Positions 1 through 4,348 of a stretch of 7,979 nucleotides of DNA are shown here, piece by piece. Location: NCBI GenBank assembly GCA_005883115.1, contig VAZQ01000241.1:1-7979 (forward strand). Reading direction: 5' to 3'. Under the pieces are notes generated by a model. It saw nothing but the letters and a program-made list of their open reading frames with translations, had not been told where the DNA came from and did not search any database. Position 1 is the stretch's first letter; every line of letters begins with the position of its first letter. The stretch is from Alphaproteobacteria bacterium (GTDB lineage Bacteria > Pseudomonadota > Alphaproteobacteria > Rhizobiales > Xanthobacteraceae). The translations under genes and the position numbers were made by a program.

Positions 1-208
1 CGATAGGGTCACGAGCGACGGCCGGAGCGGCGAGACCACGCGACAAGCCGGTCACGGCCGCAAATCCGGCTCCGAACTGCAGCAAATTGCGTCGCGTAGT
101 CGATTTCGTGCGCGGCGAAGCACTCCCGCCACCGGCTTGGGCCTTATCTTTGTCACCGATCTCGCCTCGGCTCTCGGGCGACCCGTTGCTGCGCGCGAAC
201 TTGCCCAT
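1..208 (-). CDS. N-terminal fragment of a Tat-exported protein (3' end outside window)
   Basis: The first 69 codons are visible, starting at ATG 208-206 and running off the window edge without a stop. Residues 38-43 read TRRNLL inside TTRRNLLQF, a twin-arginine motif with Arg39-Arg40. A hydrophobic, Ala/Gly/Leu-rich stretch follows (about 43-61), then an A-V-A at 63-65 that fits signal peptidase I cleavage before Arg66. This is a clear Tat signal peptide, so the product should be exported folded to the periplasm. The n-region is long and polar (38 residues), with no better in-frame start inside it. The start is supported by a purine-rich Shine-Dalgarno tract (GAAGGAAGGG) six bases upstream. 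It lies 16 bp after the M24 gene stop, so the two are probably co-transcribed. Only four mature residues are visible, so the family is unknown. Many alphaproteobacterial ABC-transporter substrate-binding proteins carry such a leader, but that is a guess. Confidence 0.8.
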   Translation of the reverse strand, partial: MGKFARSNGSPESRGEIGDKDKAQAGGGSASPRTKSTTRRNLLQFGAGFAAVTGLSRGLAAPAVARDPI

Positions 209-224
209 TTATTACCCTTCCTTC

Positions 225-1448
225 TTAAACCGCCACCCGCTGAAATTCCGTGGGGAACGAATGCAGCCGGCGCGCGCCGTCGTCGCTGATGACGATGGTT
301 TCCGCGAATACGCAGCCGGTTTCCCCGCCCCGCCATTTCGGATCGAACAGGTCGATGTTCATGGCGAACACCATGCCGGCGCGAAATTCGTCGCCGATGG
401 CCGCGAGCGCCGCGGCGTCGCCGCCCTTCGCGTGGTGGCGGTAGCGGGGATATTCGAGCGAGGCGAGGCCGTGCCCGTGGATGCCGGCCTCGCAGATGCC
501 GAAGCCGCTGTCTTCGATGGTGTCGCGTACCGCGTCCATTGCTTGCGAAATTTTTGCGCCCGGCTTGAACAGAGAAAGCCCGCGCCGATAGGCGGCAAGA
601 CACGCGTCGTAGATGTCGAGATAGCGCGGCTCGGGCTCACCGAGGCAGAACGTGCGCTCGACGTGGGTGAAATAGCCGCCGAATTTCGGATGCATCTCGC
701 AGATGATCATGTCGTTCTTGGCGAGTGGCCGCGTGGTCGGCACCCGAAACGGATGCGGATAGGGATGCGCGTCGGCCGCCCACAGGAATAAGGTCGGCTC
801 CTCGCCGCCGTTCGCCAGCATCACCTCCATCATGCGCGCATAGACCTCGCATTCCTTGACGCCGGGGCGCGCGGTGTCGCGGCACGCCTGCAGCATGAGG
901 TCGCCGAGCGCCGCGGCTTTTTCCAGGATCGCGATCTCCTCGGCGCTTTTGACGGTGCGCAGCTTCTCCATCATGTCGTCGAGATTGACGAGGCTGACCT
1001 TGGGCAAGCGCGCCTGCAGGCGGGCATACATGCTGTGCGGCACCCAGCCGTCCGGATCGAGTGGGCCGGCAAGCCCGTCGATGCCCACCTTGGCGCCGGT
1101 CAAGCCCAATTCGGCGATGCGATCGGCGACGCTGTCGCCGAAAGTCGCGCGCTTGGGCCGCACGTCGGCGACCCAGTTCTGCGCGCCGCGCCAGTACTCG
1201 GTGAACACCGGCGAATAGATGAACGAGGTCGGCTCGCCGGCGCGCGGAAAGACCAACACGTTGAACTCGGCGTTGCCGCCGATCGGGCAGAGGTAGCGTG
1301 CATTGGCGATGTTGAAGTCCCACATCGCCGGCCAGCCGCACAGGATCAGGCAATCAAGCCCGCGCGCATCCATTTCTTTGCGCGCCGCCGCCCAGCGGCG
1401 GTCGCGCTCGTTCAGCGAGGGCGTGGGATATTCCACGAGCTTGCGCAT
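225..1448 (-). CDS. M24-family (creatinase/Xaa-Pro aminopeptidase fold) hydrolase with altered metal site
   Basis: This 407-residue protein has the two-domain layout of creatinase and prolidase-like enzymes: an N-terminal creatinase_N-type domain (about 10-160) and a pita-bread catalytic domain (about 168-395). M24 landmarks are TVKSAEEI (165-172), HP at His232-Pro233, ERT at 264-266, GHG with His326, GMVFAMN (358-364) and FAET with Glu383. The length matches creatinase (about 400 residues). Compared with the five metal ligands of methionine aminopeptidase (Asp, Asp, His, Glu, Glu), the positions here read Glu251, His262, His326, Asn364 and Glu383, so only two are conserved. ERT and the upstream His232 resemble creatinase, which works without metal, suggesting a C-N bond hydrolase rather than a metallo-aminopeptidase. 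Substrate is unknown. No signal peptide is seen, so it is probably cytoplasmic. The ATG start has a modest GGGGAA eight bases upstream. It is followed closely by the Tat-exported gene. Confidence 0.9.
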   Translation of the reverse strand: MRKLVEYPTPSLNERDRRWAAARKEMDARGLDCLILCGWPAMWDFNIANARYLCPIGGNAEFNVLVFPRAGEPTSFIYSPVFTEYWRGAQNWVADVRPKRATFGDSVADRIAELGLTGAKVGIDGLAGPLDPDGWVPHSMYARLQARLPKVSLVNLDDMMEKLRTVKSAEEIAILEKAAALGDLMLQACRDTARPGVKECEVYARMMEVMLANGGEEPTLFLWAADAHPYPHPFRVPTTRPLAKNDMIICEMHPKFGGYFTHVERTFCLGEPEPRYLDIYDACLAAYRRGLSLFKPGAKISQAMDAVRDTIEDSGFGICEAGIHGHGLASLEYPRYRHHAKGGDAAALAAIGDEFRAGMVFAMNIDLFDPKWRGGETGCVFAETIVISDDGARRLHSFPTEFQRVAV

Positions 1449-1545
1449 GGCCGACGTTCCCCGTGTGCGTTCGTTGTCCAGCGTATGCGATCGGTTGGCA
1501 CGCGGCCATGGCTGTCGGTACGTCTGTGCGGCGAAGTCAGACTGA

Positions 1546-1640
1546 CCCTCGCCGCGCTCTTGCGGGGAGAGGGTGGCGAGCGCCCATAAGCGCGTTTACG
1601 CGCGTCTTCGACGCGCTATGGGCACGAGTCGGGTGAGGGG
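1546..1640. repeat. Composite CCCTC...GAGGG / GCCCATA...ATGGGC intergenic repeat
   Basis: Two stems lie in tandem. The first (1546-1573) pairs CCCTC with GAGGG around a GC-rich centre. The second (1581-1622) pairs GCCCATAAGCGCG with CGCGCTATGGGC, with one bulged base and an inner GCGCG-TTTA-CGCGC hairpin. A flanking GGTGAGGGG (1632-1640) echoes the GAGGG motif. Elements with this layout are familiar from Bradyrhizobium-like genomes, and a degenerate relative occurs in inverted orientation at 2066-2093. They are non-coding, and any role in RNA stability is speculative. Confidence 0.75.
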
Positions 1641-1663
1641 CGGGGGACCTAGTTAAAAAGTTT

Positions 1664-1726
1664 GTAGCCCGGATGAGCGCCAGCCAAATCCGGGGCCCCG
1701 CATCTCGCTTCGCTCACGCGGGCTAC
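1664..1726. repeat. GTAGCCCG...CGGGCTAC palindromic repeat, possible terminator on the minus strand
   Basis: An 8-bp perfect outer stem (1664-1671 with 1719-1726) encloses a second matching block, TGAGCG (1674-1679) with CGCTCA (1711-1716). The pattern matches a widespread rhizobial-type intergenic palindrome, recognised from memory. Read on the minus strand, the stem is followed after four bases by a run of five T (complement of 1655-1659). It could therefore act as a weak Rho-independent terminator for the 53-codon gene upstream of it. The gap before the T run and its shortness make that uncertain. Confidence 0.7.
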
Positions 1727-1756
1727 TGGATTCCCGCTTTACGCGGGAATGAACGA
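1727..1756. repeat. Half copy of the ATTCCCGC...GCGGGAAT repeat
   Basis: The 8-bp arms at 1730-1737 and 1743-1750 form a perfect hairpin with a five-base loop. The sequence from 1727 to 1754 is nearly identical to 4412-4438 in the tail of iorB, differing by one inserted A in the loop. Only one arm of the larger bipartite element seen at 4367-4436 is present here, so it is a truncated or half-unit copy. It abuts the GTAGCCCG palindrome with no spacer. Confidence 0.8.
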
Positions 1757-1781
1757 AGGGTGCGTCGAGTCGCGGCTCGCC

Positions 1782-1943
1782 CTACTCGGGCGTGCTTTGG
1801 CGCAGGATATCGCGGAATTCGCCTTCGAGCGCTGCGAGCGCGTCCATCAGCGCGGCGGAATTGAGCTGCCGCGGGACGCCGGGCGGGAGCTCGTAGGCCG
1901 GATCGTCCGGAAAATGCGCCTTGTAGGCTTTGGCATCCAGCAT
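1782..1943 (-). CDS. Putative 53-residue hypothetical protein
   Basis: This short frame starts with ATG at 1943-1941 and ends at TAG 1784-1782. It encodes a soluble, mildly acidic product with no cysteine, signal peptide or membrane segment. An aromatic and proline-containing N-terminal half (YKAHFPDDPAYELPPGVP, 7-24) is followed by a likely amphipathic helix (about 27-50, rich in Ala, Leu and Glu). I do not recognise the family. Support for it being real comes from GAGGGAG seven bases before the ATG, its location outside all other genes, and a CtrA-like box upstream. An in-frame ATG 22 codons further upstream (MLNSTL...) has no ribosome binding site and is disfavoured. It lies 182 bp downstream of the rhodanese gene, so it may be a separate unit. 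Confidence 0.6.
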   Translation of the reverse strand: MLDAKAYKAHFPDDPAYELPPGVPRQLNSAALMDALAALEGEFRDILRQSTPE

Positions 1944-1950
1944 CGCCCCG

Positions 1951-1957
1951 CTCCCTC
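1951..1957 (-). promoter_or_regulatory. Ribosome binding site of the 53-codon gene
   Basis: GAGGGAG on the minus strand sits seven bases before the ATG at 1943. It decides the start in favour of the 53-codon frame over the in-frame upstream ATG, which lacks such a site. Confidence 0.6.
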
Positions 1958-1990
1958 GCAGTTGCGGGGGGCAGCATCGCGTGGCCGCGG

Positions 1991-2005
1991 TTAAGGTTGA
2001 GTTAA
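1991..2005 (-). promoter_or_regulatory. CtrA-type box (TTAA-N7-TTAA)
   Basis: The minus strand reads TTAACTCAACCTTAAC, an exact match to the full TTAA-N7-TTAAC recognition sequence of the alphaproteobacterial response regulator CtrA. It ends 47 bases before the ATG of the 53-codon gene, a position where CtrA could overlap the -35 region and activate, or block, a promoter reading into that gene. No clear -10 element can be read. In DNA this GC-rich, eight specified A/T positions are unlikely to occur by chance in 8 kb. Function is inferred from the motif alone. Confidence 0.5.
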
Positions 2006-2065
2006 GCATGCGTCGCGCTGCGCACTGAGCGATTGCGTGTTGCCCTCGCGCCACACGCTCCGTTT

Positions 2066-2093
2066 CCCTCTCCCGGCTACGCGGGGGCGAGGG
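2066..2093. repeat. Degenerate CCCTC...GAGGG repeat
   Basis: CCCTC (2066-2070) and GAGGG (2089-2093) flank a GC-rich imperfect palindrome. Read on the minus strand, this stretch resembles the plus-strand element at 1546-1573, sharing ACCCTCGCC at one end and GGGAGAGGG at the other. It is thus an inverted, decayed relative. It lies in the 182-bp gap between the rhodanese gene and the 53-codon gene. Confidence 0.5.
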
Positions 2094-2125
2094 TCCAGAC
2101 TGAGCTCGTCGCGCGCGATTACGCC

Positions 2126-3715
2126 TTACACGCCAAATCGCATGAAATTGGCAGAGCCATCGCGGGCGATGCGCGCGGGAAGATCGACTTCCCACGACAG
2201 ATATTCGCGCATTGCCGCGGTTTGCTCGCGCGCACGCTCGTAGGGTTTCAGCCACACATCCACCGCCTCGTCCGCCATGCGCGGCTCTTCGGCCGTGAGC
2301 ACATGCCCAGCGGCGCGCCAGGTGGCGTTGCCACCGTCGAGCGCGCGCACCGCGCGATCTGTGAGCGCGCGCGCTTCGCCCACTGCGCGGCCGGCAAGCA
2401 CACCGTCCTCGGAGGTGAGCACCAGCGTGCCTGCGAGCGGAATTTTTGCGAGCGCCTGCGCCAGCCGCGAGCGGATCGCAAACCAGGCGCCGGGAATATG
2501 CGCCTTCACGTAATCGCGGCTGAGCGAGAGATCGACGATGGTCGCTTCGTTGCGTGCCATGAGCGCAGCGAGGCCGGCACAATCGATGCGCAGCTCTGCG
2601 GGCGGCTCCTCGCCCAGGATCGGCGTTGCCGGCGGCGCGGTCTCGCGCCCCTCCTGTGCCAGCACGGCGACGTCGCGCCAGCCCATTTGGATAAGCCATG
2701 ACGCCGTCATCACGGCGCGCACCTCGGCAGGATCGATCAGCACGATGCGCGCCCCGAGCGTTCCCACGTATTGGTCCGTCGCCTGCACCAGCTGACCGCC
2801 GGGCGCGGAGAGCGCGCCGGCCACGTGGCCGGCGGCGTATTCGCGCGGATCGCGCACGTCGAAGAGATGGAGCGTGCGTGTCTCGTCGGCGCGCCAGCGC
2901 GCGAGCGTTGCCGCATCGATGCGGGCGATGCGCAACCGCCGCGCCACGCGCTCGGCCGCAGCTTTGGCCCAGGCAAGGCCGTCGCGCGAAACCTCAGGTG
3001 CGCGCTCAGCCTTGCCGCTCTCGCAGGCAAGGCCCGCGAGCGTCCAGCCCATGGTTCCGTTGCGCAGCGCTAAAACCTTGTTGGGCACGCCGGCGTTGAT
3101 CAGCGACTGCGCTCCGATGATGCTGCGCGTGCGCCCCGCGCAATTGACCACCACCAGGGTTTCCGGCGAAGGCGCGAGATCGCGGATGCGCAGCACCAGC
3201 TCCGCGCCCGGCACGTTGACGGCGCTCGGGATCGAGACGCGGTAGTATTCCTCGAACGGCCGGCTGTCGAGCACGACGATATTGCTGCGATCGTGCATGA
3301 GTCGGGCGAGCTCCTCGGCCGAGATGCTCGGGGTTGAGCTTTTGTGCTCGACGAATTCGCCGAAGGCTTTGCCGAAGGCTTTGCTCGGCACGTTGACGCC
3401 GGAGAGGAGCTCGAAGCCTGCCTTGGCCCAGCCTGCAACACCGCCCGCGAGCGCGTAAAGGTCCGTGTAGCCGCCCTGCGCAAGAATCTCAGCGGCGCGC
3501 TCGGCCAAGCCGTCGGCGTCGTCGCACAGCACGACGCGCGTGCCGCGCCGCGGCACCAGACGGGCGAAAGTAAGCTCGAGCCGGCTCAACGGCACCGAGC
3601 GCGCGAACAGGAGATGGTTTTGCGAAAAGATCAGCTCTTCGCGCAGATCGATGAGCGCCAGCTCCTGCCTATCGGCGAGCATCGCCTTGAGGGCTGGCGC
3701 ATCCACTCGCAGCAT
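2126..3715 (-). CDS. Four-domain rhodanese-family sulfurtransferase
   Basis: The 529-residue protein contains four successive rhodanese-like domains at about 1-105, 128-232, 265-358 and 373-472, then a 50-residue tail unlike rhodanese. Domain 1 has Cys64 in the active-site loop (VVLCDDADG). Domain 2 has a canonical loop, Cys192 in CAGRTR, with the CH2A-like DSRPFEEY (150-157). Domain 3 has Asp328 (LIDPAEVR) and domain 4 Ser435 (LTSEDGV) near the loop position with no cysteine, so these two are presumably non-catalytic. Rhodaneses carry sulfane sulfur as a cysteine persulfide and pass it to thiols or cyanide. No signal peptide is seen, so it is probably cytoplasmic. The ATG lies 22 bp after the cupin stop and has no good Shine-Dalgarno sequence, which suggests translation coupled to the cupin gene. 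The partner is likely the thiol-dioxygenase-like protein next door, but its sulfur donor and acceptor are unknown. Confidence 0.92.
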   Translation of the reverse strand: MLRVDAPALKAMLADRQELALIDLREELIFSQNHLLFARSVPLSRLELTFARLVPRRGTRVVLCDDADGLAERAAEILAQGGYTDLYALAGGVAGWAKAGFELLSGVNVPSKAFGKAFGEFVEHKSSTPSISAEELARLMHDRSNIVVLDSRPFEEYYRVSIPSAVNVPGAELVLRIRDLAPSPETLVVVNCAGRTRSIIGAQSLINAGVPNKVLALRNGTMGWTLAGLACESGKAERAPEVSRDGLAWAKAAAERVARRLRIARIDAATLARWRADETRTLHLFDVRDPREYAAGHVAGALSAPGGQLVQATDQYVGTLGARIVLIDPAEVRAVMTASWLIQMGWRDVAVLAQEGRETAPPATPILGEEPPAELRIDCAGLAALMARNEATIVDLSLSRDYVKAHIPGAWFAIRSRLAQALAKIPLAGTLVLTSEDGVLAGRAVGEARALTDRAVRALDGGNATWRAAGHVLTAEEPRMADEAVDVWLKPYERAREQTAAMREYLSWEVDLPARIARDGSANFMRFGV

Positions 3716-3737
3716 TCGGACAGCGCCGTGCGCAGGC

Positions 3738-4280
3738 TCACGTCGCCTGCTGCGGCGTCATCTGCTCGACCTTGCCCGAGGCGAGATCGAAGCGCACGCG
3801 CTCGATCTTATCCAGATTGGTGCCTGTCACGCGCACGAAGCGTGCGTGGTCGGGATAGTCGATCGAATGGATTTTGCCGTCCTGATAAATGCCCGCGTGC
3901 CCCGGCAGCAGGCGGTATTTCTTGACCGGCTTGAGCTTGGCCTTTCCCGGATCCGCGCCGTTGTCCTCGCGCTCCCACTCGATCATGTCGGTGTAGTGGC
4001 TGGCCTGCCCGTAAATCGCCCAGGAGCCGCCGTGGTCGTGCGGCGGCGAGACGCGCGCCTTGTCGTTGATATGGGCAAGAATCTGAAAGCCGAGATCGGG
4101 ATCCTCGTAGAGCACCTTCAGTCCGCGCGGTACATTTTCGCCGCAATAGGTCTCGACGAAGTCCCGGTTGGAGAGGAGCTGCTCGAGCTTCAGACGCACT
4201 TGCTCGCGCCCCTGGGGTCCGCCATCGCGCTTGAGAATAGCGCGGCAATCCGACACGAATTGATCGAGGTCGTAGGCCAT
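3738..4280 (-). CDS. Cupin protein resembling cysteine/thiol dioxygenases
   Basis: This 180-residue single-domain protein fits the double-stranded beta-helix (cupin) fold. The metal motif is HDHGGSWAIYGQ, giving His81 and His83, with His138 (KIHSIDYPD) the likely third ligand. The spacing of about 55 residues and the lack of the usual cupin glutamate match the three-histidine iron site of cysteine dioxygenase-type thiol dioxygenases, and the size is also typical. The Ser-His-Tyr triad of classical cysteine dioxygenase is not recognisable after His138, where the region reads FVRVTG. The substrate may therefore be another thiol or persulfide, or the protein may belong to the uncharacterised COG5553-like cupins. 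It is cytoplasmic by lack of a signal. AAGGAG six bases before the ATG supports the start. It sits 68 bp after iorB and 22 bp before the rhodanese gene, a context suggesting oxidative sulfur metabolism. The exact reaction is inference. Confidence 0.85.
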   Translation of the reverse strand: MAYDLDQFVSDCRAILKRDGGPQGREQVRLKLEQLLSNRDFVETYCGENVPRGLKVLYEDPDLGFQILAHINDKARVSPPHDHGGSWAIYGQASHYTDMIEWEREDNGADPGKAKLKPVKKYRLLPGHAGIYQDGKIHSIDYPDHARFVRVTGTNLDKIERVRFDLASGKVEQMTPQQAT

Positions 4281-4286
4281 GGCTGT

Positions 4287-4292
4287 CTCCTT
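4287..4292 (-). promoter_or_regulatory. Ribosome binding site of the cupin gene
   Basis: AAGGAG on the minus strand, six bases before ATG 4280, is the strongest Shine-Dalgarno sequence in the upstream block. It shows that this gene has its own efficient initiation, unlike iorB and the rhodanese gene, which seem to rely on coupling. Confidence 0.7.
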
Positions 4293-4348
4293 GGAGGTTC
4301 GTGGCGCTAGCTTCGCGCATCGCCGCGACGAGCGCTAGAGCCCGCAGC

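Larger units (their letters stand above)
1449..1781. other. 333-bp gene-free stretch filled with palindromic repeats
   Basis: No convincing reading frame is present between the 53-codon gene and the M24 gene. Positions 1546-1755 hold three different palindromic repeat elements laid almost end to end (listed separately). The remaining ~97 bp (1449-1545), directly before the M24 start, should hold its promoter if that gene is transcribed independently, but no clear -35/-10 pair can be read there. Confidence 0.8.

Noticed and set aside
87..791. A 234-codon plus-strand frame opposite the M24 gene and the Tat-signal gene
   Set aside because: It crosses the boundary between two convincing minus-strand genes and shows no motif of its own.
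1546..1756. CRISPR-like array
   Set aside because: The repeats are different palindromes, not identical direct repeats with regular unique spacers, and no cas gene is present.
1673..1864. A 63-codon plus-strand frame across the repeats
   Set aside because: It is built largely from the palindromic repeats and overlaps the 53-codon gene in antisense; no ribosome binding site is evident.
1944..2699. Upstream extension of the 53-codon frame into the rhodanese gene
   Set aside because: The extension is open but out of frame within the rhodanese gene, and its translation is Arg/Ala-rich shadow sequence. The ATG at 1943 has the only good ribosome binding site.
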